This document shows positions 56,796-63,274 of a stretch of 64,000 nucleotides of DNA, piece by piece. Made by a program: the position numbers and the translations under genes. The notes beneath the pieces were generated by a model that made no database searches, had not been told where the DNA came from, and was given only the letters and a program-made list of their open reading frames with translations. Every line of letters begins with the position of its first letter. The first letter of the stretch is position 1. Location of the stretch: contig CM046844.1 of the NCBI GenBank assembly GCA_025618425.1, positions 18,087,411 to 18,151,410 on the forward strand, read 5' to 3'. Origin of the DNA: Heliocidaris tuberculata (Eukaryota; Echinodermata; Echinoidea; Camarodonta; Echinometridae).

Positions 56796-57824
56796 TGAAT
56801 CGTAATGTATTATGGGATAAAGAATAAACCGTATAAAGAACGTCAACGTATAGTGGAAGAAGACAGAAAGGATAACGCTTTAGTAGAAGAAAAAAAAAAA
56901 GAAAAGGAAGAAGGAAAATAAGCAAATGTAGGCCTATTGAGATAAATAGGTGAATCAAAATGAAATCATTGTCACTTATGAATACAACGGTAAACGGATA
57001 AATAAGAAATAATAAACAGTTTAATTGATACTTTCCTTATTACGAGGTTTAAATTTTATGATCTGCATATCACAAAAAATATGTAAAGTAACGAATTGTC
57101 ATATTGCCGTCAGAAAACGATGTTTTGTTTTGTTTTTCACTTATCATATTAGGAGACAAACGGCCACGTGAACACAGCTTTTTACAACTCGATAACTACT
57201 GGCGAAGAGAAGTCCACTCAAACTACGGGATTACAAACGTTGGGTGACGATCGACCTGACAGAGGGGTAGTCGTTTCGGAGGACATTGACCATATGGTGT
57301 ATCCGTACCCCTGGAACGAACCCGGAAGACTCGAGGCCGATGATGACAATGCGATCTACGCTAAGGTCGATCGGAAATCGATGAAGGGGACCGTGACTCA
57401 TAAAAACCCACCTCATATTGTGGAGATAGAACTGCAAGCGGTGGTTGTCGATGAGCCGCAGAGCCCGCCGGTTGACTGGGCCGCTGTAGATCCTACATCT
57501 GACGCGGTTGAAGAAGAAACACCAACAACCAAAGCGGTTAGCGATAATTCAGACCTTGATTCGGGCGATGCGGTCGAGGGACAGGTGGACGATACTGCAA
57601 ACGAGGAATACGAAGCAAAGAACTCTGGCTCGCAAACCGAGATCGATGGCGAACCGGACTACATAGCCATAGGAGGTTTTGAGCTCAATGAATTTTCTTC
57701 CAGCCACGGGTCGGCGTCGAAAGACGATGACGCACTTAATATCGATGCTATCAGTTTAGAGTTAACGTCAACGATGGAAACAGAAATGGATAAAAGGCTT
57801 AATAACAGAAGTACACCTTGTTGA
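35152..57824 (+). CDS. Gene overview: sushi-mucin-EGF-SEA transmembrane protein, 12 coding exons
   Basis: Exons: 35152-35236, 38610-38807, 43425-43610, 45630-46976, 47321-47458, 47843-47970, 49147-49339, 52653-52715, 53393-53446, 54387-54458, 55088-55278, 57153-57824. All junctions are GT-AG and phase-consistent, and the sum (3327 bases) encodes 1108 residues. Order: signal peptide (1-28), CCP1 (29-94), CCP2 (95-156), Thr/Ser mucin region (157-605), EGF-like (606-651), SEA (652-758), Thr-rich stalk (759-821), TM (828-851), cytoplasmic tail to 1108. EGF-SEA-TM is the layout of vertebrate transmembrane mucins. Sushi domains at the N-terminus suggest ligand or complement-like binding, but the partner is unknown. 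No specific orthologue is recognised. Confidence 0.85.
35237..38609 (+). other. Intron 1 (3.4 kb)
   Basis: Contains hAT MITE copy 2 at 36003-36266 and a G run at 38378. The remaining sequence is AT-rich with no additional exon that I could support. Confidence 0.6.
36003..36266 (+). mobile_element. hAT-type MITE, copy 2, with 8-bp duplication
   Basis: Same ends as copy 1 (CAGGGGCGGCGCTACAG to CTGGCGCCGCCCCTG), flanked by AATAGGTT on both sides (35995-36002, 36267-36274). The inside differs from copies 1 and 3 mainly by length of the A/G tract and a few substitutions, which indicates recent spread. Confidence 0.93.
38610..38807 (+). CDS. Exon 2: sushi/CCP domain 1
   Basis: Acceptor GATTCTCGCAG, donor CTATG|GTGAGT, phase 1-1. 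The four Cys of a CCP module are present: EC at the start, LSCN, YSYC and VICY, with the conserved Trp (NNQW) before the last Cys and a Pro-rich start (SSPPLSDP). CCP modules pair C1-C3 and C2-C4 and mediate protein binding, as in complement regulators and selectins. One N-glycosylation sequon (NAS) and another at NYS. Confidence 0.88.
38831..38969. mobile_element. MITE of the GTTTCAT-AAAACTTGT family, copy 1
   Basis: The centre GAAATCCTTGCATCTGATTG is shared with copies at 52387-52535 and 60489-60626. The ends are inverted (GGGCCCTGTTTCAT / ATGAAACGCTCCCC), and each copy forms one hairpin. It begins only 23 bases after the exon 2 donor. Confidence 0.85.
38972..39135 (+). repeat. Dispersed repeat, second copy of 16780-17040
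   Basis: Shares GCGTCAGCGACTTG and AAAAAGTGAATGCAAAATGAAC in the same order as the copy at 16780. It directly abuts the preceding MITE. Confidence 0.6.
40185..40570. repeat. Inverted-repeat region with GACTGGTC / GACCAGT words
   Basis: CGACGACCTTACATTC near the left pairs with GGTCGTAAGGTCAC at the right, and CAGTCGGAGA-type words recur. It may be an old fold-back element. The edges are unclear. Confidence 0.4.
41173..41420. repeat. CGCTATTCATAAGGACCG repeat, copy 2
   Basis: Same family as 6185-6382: GGGG start, GACTAGCGAGGTTACCCC end, and many direct and inverted copies of CGCTATTCAT. The inside is partly duplicated, with a second CTCGCTATTCA block in the middle. Confidence 0.75.
42340..42650 (+). 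repeat. Degenerate repeat of CATGAGACCG words
   Basis: CATGAGAC or a close variant (ACGAGACC, CACGGAACC) recurs about seven times with irregular spacing of 35-60 bases, each often followed by an AAA/TTC word. It is non-coding. Confidence 0.5.
42931..42988. mobile_element. Very short palindromic MITE
   Basis: GGGCCCTCTTGCATAAAAAG at left, and at right TTTTTATGTAAGAGGGCCC. It is a minimal 58-base hairpin of the same family as 13121-13270. Confidence 0.8.
43425..43610 (+). CDS. Exon 3: sushi/CCP domain 2, atypical
   Basis: Acceptor AATCTTTACAG, donor GCGAAG|GTAAGA, phase 1-1. The four Cys follow the CCP order (EKC, LSCP, VPC, VSCE) and the aromatic YIYLSC matches the position of VYLSC in CCP1. 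The Trp usually found between C3 and C4 is missing (LDGSIGDATVSC), so the fold may be altered. The residues between C1 and C2 are acidic. Confidence 0.85.
43611..45629 (+). other. Intron 3 (2 kb)
   Basis: The first kilobase is unique-looking. 44690-45345 is trinucleotide satellite. No exon was found. Confidence 0.6.
44690..45345. repeat. AGT and GAA satellites with an interspersed 30-base block
   Basis: (AGT)n at about 44690-44900 and (GAA)n at 45030-45165. A block beginning ATAGGCCTAACAATAATAGT and continuing with TGTAGTGGAAG recurs at 44981, 45169 and 45311, so the whole is a triplicated unit of roughly 140-190 bases. Long Val, Leu, Tyr frames are artefacts. Confidence 0.85.
45630..46976 (+). 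CDS. Exon 4: mucin-like Thr/Ser-rich region with tandem repeats
   Basis: Acceptor TAAACTAAG, donor ATAA|GTGAGT, phase 1-1, 1347 bases without a stop. Composition is dominated by Thr, Ser, Ala, Asp and Glu, with Cys absent, as in O-glycosylated mucin domains. Four imperfect repeats begin at 45974, 46151, 46328 and 46496 (spacing 177, 177, 168 bases). The core is TDVYEATTFQT, with TDEYEATTFQT and TDTDEVTTFQT variants, followed by a less conserved TTNT segment. Frequent Asp/Glu makes it an acidic stalk. A possible furin-like site is absent. The large single exon is typical of mucin PTS regions. Confidence 0.88.
47321..47458 (+). CDS. Exon 5: EGF-like domain
   Basis: Acceptor TTTTTTCCTAAAAG, donor CACAG|GTTTGT, phase 1-1, a classic single-domain EGF exon. 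Six Cys in EGF order: DPCEGFC, ESC, QCECLPGF and VQC. The CxC and the Gly-Phe after it (CLPGFYR) are diagnostic. The calcium-binding D/N-x-D/E-x-x signature at the N-terminus is not evident, so it is probably not a cbEGF. Confidence 0.9.
47843..47970 (+). CDS. Exon 6: first half of SEA domain
   Basis: Acceptor GTTGACATGCAG, entry phase 1, exit phase 0 at ACG|GTAGGT. Encodes AILFEVDARITEIDG (first beta strand) and FSEDLRNSSSARFSYLEDLIC, the helix region with the usual S-x-x-F-x-x-L pattern of SEA domains. One N-glycosylation sequon (NSS). Confidence 0.8.
47971..49146 (+). other. Intron 6 with a hAT-type MITE
   Basis: The phase 0 intron splits the SEA domain. It contains the insertion 48131-48456. 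The rest is unremarkable. Confidence 0.7.
48131..48456 (+). mobile_element. hAT-type MITE with 8-bp duplication
   Basis: The ends are CAGTGGCGGATTTAGG and CCTGGATCCGCCCCTG, flanked by CATTACGA on both sides (48123-48130, 48457-48464). The inside has several C runs and one copy of the core TTGCTTGTCGGAGAATT. The end sequence differs from the 24253 family, so it is a separate subfamily. Confidence 0.92.
49147..49339 (+). CDS. Exon 7: second half of SEA domain with GSIIA motif
   Basis: Acceptor ACCTCATCTGCAG, phase 0; donor TTGAAT|GTAAGT, phase 1. Encodes VTSFSNGSIIAAIELYFDE, where NGSIIA matches the position of the G-SVVV autocleavage site of mucin SEA domains (Gly716/Ser717 in the model). This is followed by the final helix and TAEVTRVE strand. 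If cleaved, the protein would be a non-covalent heterodimer shedding its mucin, EGF and sushi part. Sequons NGS, NAT, NET and NIT. Confidence 0.85.
50440..51075. repeat. Long imperfect inverted repeat
   Basis: GACCGGTTCGGTAATGTATT (about 50692) pairs with AATACATTAC-like TACATTACAGAACCGGTC (about 50904). Sequences around GAATGCAGTCTCC and GCATTCTGACC extend the pairing, and CAGGTTAATGGAATAG occurs in both halves. It could be an old fold-back transposon. Confidence 0.5.
51130..51417. mobile_element. Degenerate MITE with G and C runs
   Basis: The left end CATGGGCGTCGCCAGGGG and right end AGCTGGTGACGGCACTG are roughly inverted, and the inside is C8-12, A8, T20 and G16 runs. No 8-bp duplication is visible. 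The flanking open frames on both strands are artefacts of the runs. Confidence 0.55.
51540..52024. mobile_element. MITE of CTTGTAGTTTCAAA words
   Basis: The ends TTACGTTCACACGATGGGAG and GTCCCGCATGAACGTA are inverted. The inside has many direct and inverted CTTGTAGTTTC / GAAACCACAAG words and repeats of GTGAACG. It is non-coding. Confidence 0.75.
52031..52274. mobile_element. Palindromic MITE with TGAACATGA ends
   Basis: The outer about 45 bases at each side are near-perfect inverted copies (GAGAGTGGACAAGATAAAC... paired with ...TTATTTTGTCCACTCTC). It lies only a few bases from the preceding MITE. Confidence 0.85.
52387..52535. mobile_element. MITE of the GTTTCAT-AAAACTTGT family, copy 2
   Basis: The ends GGGCCCCGTTTCATAAAACT and AGTTTTATGAAACGGGACCCC are inverted, and the centre GAAATCCTTGCATCTGATTG is shared with copies at 38831 and 60489. 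Confidence 0.87.
52653..52715 (+). CDS. Exon 8: Thr/Pro-rich stalk
   Basis: Acceptor CCTATTCACAG, donor AACAG|GTAATA, phase 1-1, 21 codons. The sequence VVPSLPTTGSTQTQTPITAT is a typical O-glycosylated linker between the SEA domain and the membrane. Confidence 0.72.
52740..53006 (+). mobile_element. hAT-type MITE, copy 3, with 8-bp duplication
   Basis: Same ends as the copies at 24253 and 36003, flanked by TAGACGCC on both sides (52732-52739, 53007-53014). It inserted 24 bases after the exon 8 donor. Confidence 0.93.
53393..53446 (+). CDS. Exon 9: Thr-rich stalk
   Basis: Acceptor TTTTTTTCAATTCTAG, donor AGTG|GTACGT, phase 1-1, 18 codons (HGTSGRTTHTAKPTESS). The exon is small, but the splice signals and phase are good. 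Confidence 0.68.
53447..54386 (+). other. Intron 9; no gene seen
   Basis: Short frames near 53545-53847 exist on both strands without domains. A C/A run lies at 54216. Confidence 0.5.
54387..54458 (+). CDS. Exon 10: Thr-rich stalk
   Basis: Acceptor TTCTTCTCTGATTAG, donor TAAAA|GTAAGT, phase 1-1, 24 codons (TAGFTSETKFSTTHFVTTAK and so on). Together with exons 8 and 9 it forms a set of small symmetric stalk exons that can be skipped in any combination without shifting the frame. Confidence 0.7.
54497..54900. repeat. GA-rich low-complexity intron sequence
   Basis: About 400 bases composed mainly of AGAGA/GAAAGA words. The minus-strand Ser/Leu/Phe frame is an artefact. Confidence 0.85.
55088..55278 (+). 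CDS. Exon 11: transmembrane segment and juxtamembrane tail
   Basis: Acceptor GTCACTGTCACCAAG, phase 1 entry. TM is LLVIYILLPILGVLLLIAIG plus FILY, followed by QNKK and a Lys-rich segment (GGKKPKNSKKPKKM). The exon exits in phase 0 at GAG|GTATAA. If the intron is retained, the next codons are GTA and TAA (stop at 55282-55284), giving a short basic tail. If spliced, the frame runs into exon 12. Confidence 0.88.
55688..56006 (+). pseudogene. Broken THAP-domain frame of a transposon
   Basis: The frame opens MPNRCIVAGCSKTPKDDVSL, giving the CxxxxC pair of a THAP zinc finger. A small insertion around 55745-55752 (CGTA/GTAC duplication) shifts the frame. The next frame continues HHFPKDENLGRN, RAEWQGPSEW and STICSDHF, supplying the Trp and CxxH pair. 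After that come poly-Ala and Pro-rich residues and a stop at 56004. THAP domains bind DNA and are used by P-type and Kolobok transposases as well as host proteins. The frameshift and lack of splice context argue for a dead transposon. Confidence 0.8.
56235..56447 (+). pseudogene. Short charged-helix remnant within the THAP element
   Basis: A 70-codon frame (MCSTLHRRIKRLCTRKDQCK, then Lys/Gln-rich VQRKVKKTKQELYILAKV) resembles the coiled-coil segment that often follows THAP domains. It is presumably part of the same dead element. No other evidence. Confidence 0.35.
56754..56791. repeat. CT microsatellite
   Basis: (CT)n of about 37 bases just after the right end of the TTAA element. Confidence 0.95.
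57153..57824 (+). CDS. Exon 12: long cytoplasmic tail
   Basis: Acceptor CACTTATCATATTAG, phase 0 entry, matching the phase 0 exit of exon 11, with GAG|GAG at the join. Encodes 223 acidic, mostly disordered residues ending RSTPC with TGA at 57822. Three YxxPhi motifs are visible (YNSI at 896, YAKV at 954, YIAI at 1055), which fit AP-2 endocytic signals or phosphotyrosine docking. MVYPYPW and several SxxE/D acidic sites are also present. No kinase or ITAM/ITIM consensus is met exactly. Codon composition (high GC) differs clearly from the flanks. Confidence 0.85.
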   Translation, partial: ETNGHVNTAFYNSITTGEEKSTQTTGLQTLGDDRPDRGVVVSEDIDHMVYPYPWNEPGRLEADDDNAIYAKVDRKSMKGTVTHKNPPHIVEIELQAVVVDEPQSPPVDWAAVDPTSDAVEEETPTTKAVSDNSDLDSGDAVEGQVDDTANEEYEAKNSGSQTEIDGEPDYIAIGGFELNEFSSSHGSASKDDDALNIDAISLELTSTMETEMDKRLNNRSTPC

Positions 57825-59085
57825 TCTTTGAATGAACTGTGACTTCCCGCAGGTCTTTCTTTCCCCCATTTCTAACATTGATATTGTTATCTATTATGCT
57901 ATGCTCATAACTAATGTGCGTGTTTTTGCACGTGTGTGTCAGCAGCTGCGATTGGTTGTGGGCCAACTCCTGCAATTCGTACGTCCTTTGTTTGTCATGT
58001 CTGCATCACCTCTCGGGCCTCTTACACCCTCCTCATTACATACTCCCTCTTATCTGCAATAACTCTTGAGGCGAACGTACAGCGGCGTACAGGTATCGTA
58101 CATCCGACGCGCGACATGTCACGGCTCCGTAAGGAGCCTAGGGCTTCAAGAGACCTCCGCAAGGAACTCGTACGATGGTCGCAAGAAGCACGTGCAAGAA
58201 GTACGATGGGCGCTGCGCTTGTCACATGCGTCCTCAGAACACGTAGCCACACCCAGAGATTGTTGGACATGTCCTTGCATTTAAAAAAAAAAATGCCCCA
58301 GATCTCATTCCTGCAGTGACATCATCTGTCAATCATTAGTTAGCTAAGGAGAGACAGTGGTATGTAGCTTTGCCAGAGATGACCATCTGTTCTAATAGAC
58401 CATAAAATGCCTACATAGTAGTTGCTATGTCAGACATACTGTAGCATCACCAGGAAAAGAATGGTAATGAGAAGGTATTGTTTGAAAGAATTGAATTCTA
58501 TTGTGAGCATGTGCTGAGCTGGGGGAAGTTACATTCAACTGTCTATTGTAGAATGTTAGTGTAGCTGACGGATGATTGACAGAAGATGTCATTGCAGGAA
58601 TGAGATTTGGAGCTTTTTTTTTTTATTTAGGGTGGAGCTTGGGAGGTTTGAAAAATATTTCAAAAAAAAAAAATAAAAATCTATGAAACATATCTAGATG
58701 TTTGAATAACAGAATATTATTTGTATGCATCCCTGCACATCAACAGCAAAAAACTTGCATTTGGGTTGCGTCTGGCTGCAGGGGCCCTTTAAAGTTTAAG
58801 TAACATTAATGACTATAGTGCAAAATGTATGTACTTTTTCATGTGCCTAAGTGAGGAAAGTTTGTAGATGGTGAATAGACCTGTTTACTAATATATTTCA
58901 ATTTATGCATATTTCTCTCCAGAACCCCTAGTTACCAACTATTTAGTGCAACTGCTATGCATAGTGCATCTCTATGGATGAAATCAAATTTTGCATATAT
59001 TAGTTGTTGCTATGGTGGGCAAGCCTCATGCAAGCTTTTGAGTCGTCAAGAAAAAATTTTGTTCAAGAAGTGTGAATAAAACTGG
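57825..59085 (+). terminator. 3' UTR and possible polyadenylation signal
   Basis: AATAAA at 59075-59080 follows about 1.25 kb of sequence after the stop. The block 57940-58270 is GC-richer with several GTACG/CGTAC words and overlapping frames on both strands, none with a domain. It may be a repeat within the 3' UTR. Confidence 0.4.
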
Positions 59086-59593
59086 TAAACATGTTATGTA
59101 TCTCGTTGTATTTCTCACATATGTGCTATTTTCATTACCAAATTTTGATTGATTCGACTTTGGAAATAATTAGAATTAAAATCGAATGAATTTTAAACAG
59201 TATCGACAAATAATTGAGCCTTGAACGAGTCAGCTATCCCTTTCACTTTTCTTCGTAAATACTTGTTTCTACTGCTTAGAAGTCGATAATTATTTCTAGC
59301 AAATTAAGTTCATATACCAGATAATATCTGACAGTGATTCAAACGAAACTGTAACGCAATAAAGTCAACCCGGTAATTACAAATAACAAAATACATTTGC
59401 TAGAAATAGCTGTTATACATATTAAGATAGAATTACAAACATGGATTAAACAAAACATGACATCTAAGTGGCTTTTCACAAGTTCAACATATTAAAAGCT
59501 GAACATGTTAAGTATGAAAGTTGAATTGAGAACGATAACTAGAAAGACAAGGATGAGATTAAGATGGAGGAAAATAATAGAAGAGATAGTGAA

Positions 59594-60144
59594 ACAACGT
59601 TGCCAGATCTAGCATAATTCTGCTTTTTGGCATAATTTTGACTGCTTTAGCATATAGCATTATTCTTGGCATAGTTTAACCCAATTTAGCAGAATTCTAG
59701 CAGAATTCTGGTGTTTCTTTGTTGTTGTTTTTTTGCTTGTCAGAGAATTTTTGAGTAAAAATACTCCAAAAATGCTGATAACCTTTTTTTCTTTTTCTTT
59801 TTTTTTTTTCTTTCTTTTTTTTTTTTGCTTGTCAGAGAATTTTTGAGCAAAAAGACCCCCAAGAAATGCTGATAACCCTTCTTTCAATTTTTTTTTTTTT
59901 TTTTGCTTGTCAGAGAATTTTTGAGTAAAAATACACCCCCAAAATGCTGATAACTTTTTTTTTTTCTTTCTTTTTCTTTTGTTGCTTGTCAGAGAATTTT
60001 TAAGGAAGAGTAAATACACCCCCAAAATGCTTAAAAACCTTCTCTTTTTTTTTGGGGGGGGGGCGAGGTTTTTTAATATTTTTTATTTAGCAGAATTTTG
60101 CGCTGCTCCCTAGCATAAGTCAATTTTCAACGCTGGTCACACGG
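59594..60144 (+). mobile_element. Element with four tandem GCTTGTCAGAGAATTT units and 8-bp duplication
   Basis: Flanked by TAGTGAAA at 59586-59593 and 60145-60152. It starts CAACGTTGCCAGATCTAGC; towards the right is CAACGCTGGTCACACGG. The middle has four units of about 75-90 bases, each with a T run, GCTTGTCAGAGAATTTTTGA, AAAATACACCCCCAAAATGC and TGATAACC. Right-end symmetry is imperfect, so the exact boundary is less certain than the target duplication suggests. Confidence 0.7.
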
Positions 60145-60152
60145 TAGTGAAA

Positions 60153-60488
60153 GCTATAGAGAGAAAGAGAGAGAAAAAAAATAGGGAGGGAGAGAGCTTT
60201 GAGGTATAGACATGTAATGACAGAAATAGTGATAATAAAACATCAATGATGGTAATCTCAAAAGGAGAGGGGAGAGCATAGAGATGGGTCAATGAAAAAA
60301 GAGTGAGACTCAATGAATATTTCATGCTAAGCCAAAATAAATTGAGGATATTTCTTTCAAAATAAGTAATGATTAATCAAGACATATGGATACGCTAAGT
60401 CGTTTTTACAAGACATTTTACCACACCTAACAAACCCCATTCCAACGCTGGACAATGTAAACAGAAGATTCCTACTGAAGTAGCAACT
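60153..60488. other. Intergenic; no gene seen
   Basis: GA-rich at 60155-60195, otherwise AT-rich. Confidence 0.5.
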
Positions 60489-60626
60489 GGGGAGCGTTTC
60501 ATCAAGTGTTTTGTCAGTGATTTTTACCGACAACTGTTATAAGCTACTGAAATCCTTGCATCTGATTGGCTGAGAGCAAATTTGTCGGTTAGAATCACTG
60601 ACAAAACGCTTGATGAAACGCTCCCC
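60489..60626. mobile_element. MITE of the GTTTCAT family, copy 3
   Basis: The ends GGGGAGCGTTTCATCAAGTG and CGCTTGATGAAACGCTCCCC form a near-perfect inverted pair. The centre CTTGCATCTGATTGGCTGAG is shared with the other two copies. It is the best preserved of the three. Confidence 0.9.
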
Positions 60627-61543
60627 TGATGTACGATATACAGTCTGAGTCAATAGAAAGGAAACTCAATTCAAGTCCTAATATCTTAAACACTAAATGA
60701 AATCGCTGAAATGTAATAATAACGGCATTATAGTTGATGTCTTCTTCAATGTAATTGATAGGCTGTTTACCAGAGTACGATCATGAATGACTGAGCACTG
60801 GCCAATTATTACAAAAAAAGCATGTCTAAATCCCAAGTTTGGCTTGAATTGTGTTCAGTAGTTCATTTCTTTTAATTGTGAATGCATTCAACTGAAATGG
60901 AGACCATTCAACCAACCTTGCGTTGACCACCCATTTCACTCAAAACTTGGGCAGAGGCAAATTTGACATGAGTTACTAAAAACGTTACTGTTCAGCTGTC
61001 CATGGTCGGATTTTATAGAACGAGGTGTCAAATTAACGGAAACATGGGCTACAATGTGAGTATCTCAGAATAAATCTATATATACTGATTGCAACGATAA
61101 ATATGGTTAAGTCTGGGCTTCTTTTTTATTGACCAAAACTGTACAGACAACGCTTAAGTAAAACTTAAGAACGTCCATTTCATGGAACAGCTATACATTT
61201 CTGAAAAAGCAAACACTCCTGAACGTTCATTATGTCGAAAGCTGTATCATAATACAAACAGTAAAACTGAAAAATAAAACCAATGAAGTGAACAAAATAA
61301 AAAAATCCTGTATATTCTTTCTCAGAGATCATAATCATAATAGTTCATAACAAAATCCTCTATTTTACATGCATATCAAGTGCTGGAAAGGATGGTACCT
61401 CGTGTAGCTTTTCTGTTCATCATCGCAATCATGCTACTTACATGTCTTTTTATGACATGTATAGTAATCAAATTAGCCAAATTGTTTTTTCAGTGAAAAC
61501 ATTGATTTGATCAGATACTTGTAACAACTTAAATAATACAACT
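60627..61543. other. Intergenic and probable 3' UTR of the minus-strand gene
   Basis: AT-rich. On the minus strand AATAAA is found at 61125-61130 (TTTATT on the + strand), a candidate polyadenylation site about 680 bases downstream of the minus-strand stop codon. Confidence 0.4.
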
Positions 61544-61689
61544 GGGGCCCGTTGCACAAAACTTGCGTTTGATCGCAACTCCTAAAAATCAAACGCAAGT
61601 CCTTAATGCGCTCTTCTGATTGGCTGAAAATAAAGTTGCGTTTGATTTTCCTGAGCTGCGTTTAAACGCAAGTTTTGTGCAACGGGCCC
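61544..61689. mobile_element. Palindromic MITE in the probable 3' UTR of the minus-strand gene
   Basis: The ends GGGGCCCGTTGCACAAAACT and TTTTGTGCAACGGGCCC are inverted. The inside TTGCGTTTGATCGCAACTCC / AAACGCAA and CTGATTGGCTGAAAAT match the family at 13121-13270. Confidence 0.88.
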
Positions 61690-61805
61690 TGATCACAGTA
61701 CCTACTTGTATGTGCAAAGAATAGATTGTACAGGGGTATCTTGTGGTTAAAAAAATATAAATATAAAAGAGAACGAGAGAACAACCGTATGCTACTGAAG
61801 AGGAC

Positions 61806-63274
61806 TTATGATTCATCCTCTCTAGGCGATGGTTCCCCTGACTGAATAAAGGTATCCGTTTTGTCAAGAAAGTTCTTGATCTTCAGTTGCAAGTCAACTT
61901 TGTCACTTCTGTTCCACCTGGGGGAGCTTGGAAGACTTTTGGTCGACATCCGTTTCGACGTGAGGAGTATCCTCTGATTCAGCGTCATCGTCGACGTCAG
62001 GACGTCCGGGGACGAGTTCCGACGGATGTTTAGGTTCCTGAACGTCGCCGGTTTCATCGCCAACGACTGCCGCCTCGCCATCCGTAGCGATCGATCGGTT
62101 TTATGATGGAAGGGGACGACGATAGACACATCTCCGACATGGTTTTCATCATCGTCGTCATCATTGTCGTGATCATCTTCCTTGCTAGGTTGTTTTCCAC
62201 TTCCAGTCTGAGCTCTGATGATTGGCAAGAATTCTGGAGCTAAGACTGAGAGACTGCGGGAAATGGACTGCGCCGTTGACGGCCTCGAAATGTTTTGGTT
62301 AGCTGAACTTATGGCGTCGATCTCGTCATTGGGTAAGGTCTGGTCATCTTCATGCTTGCGGATATCATCATTAACAGAGGTACCTCCTTCGGAAACCTTT
62401 GACTGTTTTACGGACGAATGAACACTCTGATTTTTAAAGCTTACGCGAGACGGTCGTTTATCGCTCTGCCCTGACATGGACTCAGCATCACTCTGTGAGC
62501 TACAGAGGGACCTTGACTCTGAATAGTTCACGCCATTGTCGTCTACATTTAATTTTCGTGGCGAATTACTAAGACTGGACTTTGGGGTGCTTGTTGGCGG
62601 CACAAAGACATCATCATTCTCTTCTATGGCCTCGACAGAAGGAAACCTACCAAGATGTGCTTTGTATGCATGAAATCGTTCGATTGATTGTGCCAATGCG
62701 TCATTCGCGCTGTACCGTCGACGTGTGTTGAACTTTGGAGTTGTCGGATTCGACCGCAAGCGTGGCAAGTGAAAGTCCTGTGCTGACGTCATTGGTGACG
62801 TGGAGACGTCTTCATATTCAGGGCTCTCTCCGCTTGATGACCATTCCTCCCAGACTTGAGGGTGGTGTTGACCTGGAGGTGTCAGTAGCCTCCTGTCTAC
62901 TGGCTGTGGTGCAGGGACACCAAGCCCTCCGGATGTCATTGTTGATCCTGGTCTTTCAAACGGGCCCAGTCTCGGTGTAGAGGACTGGATGTTCTGCAGA
63001 AGTCCAAGCATGTTCTCTGTCTTCCGTCGAATGTTCTTGACGGAGCGTTTTTCTTTCAGGTCCAGTTTCCCTAGCTTGGACTCCAGAAGTACCTGATGGC
63101 CGTGGTTCATCACCCTGGCCTGTTCCTGTCGCCGGTCCAGTTCCGTTGCGGTTAGGCCCCTGGCCCAGATCGGACGATGTTTCTCCATGGCGGTGGACCG
63201 ATCAGCCACACGAGGGGAAGAGGACGAGTCTCTCCCCTTATCTTGAGAAAGAGCCGGTAGAGTTGGTCGCAGAC
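61806..63274 (-). CDS. Terminal coding exon of an unrecognised Ser-rich protein
   Basis: On the minus strand the acceptor CACTATTTATTTCAG is at 63275-63276 and the frame enters in phase 1, running 489 codons to TAA at 61806. The frame is open back to the acceptor, so the ATG within the exon (MEKHRPIWARGLTATELDRR) need not be the start. The first ~60 residues after it are basic and helix-prone (KLGKLDLKEKRSVKNIRRKT). The rest is Ser/Pro-rich and likely disordered, with repeated SP/TP sites (SSTPRLGP, TSTPKSS, SNSPRK, LPSSPRW), a run DDHDNDDDDDENH, and Arg-Arg-Ser patches (RRRYSAND, MARRQSLAM) that look like basophilic kinase sites. No catalytic domain. Family not recognised. Confidence 0.82.

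Noticed and set aside
57832..58319. Overlapping frames on both strands after the exon 12 stop
   Set aside because: No domain, no splice context, mutually overlapping; treated as 3' UTR or repeat.
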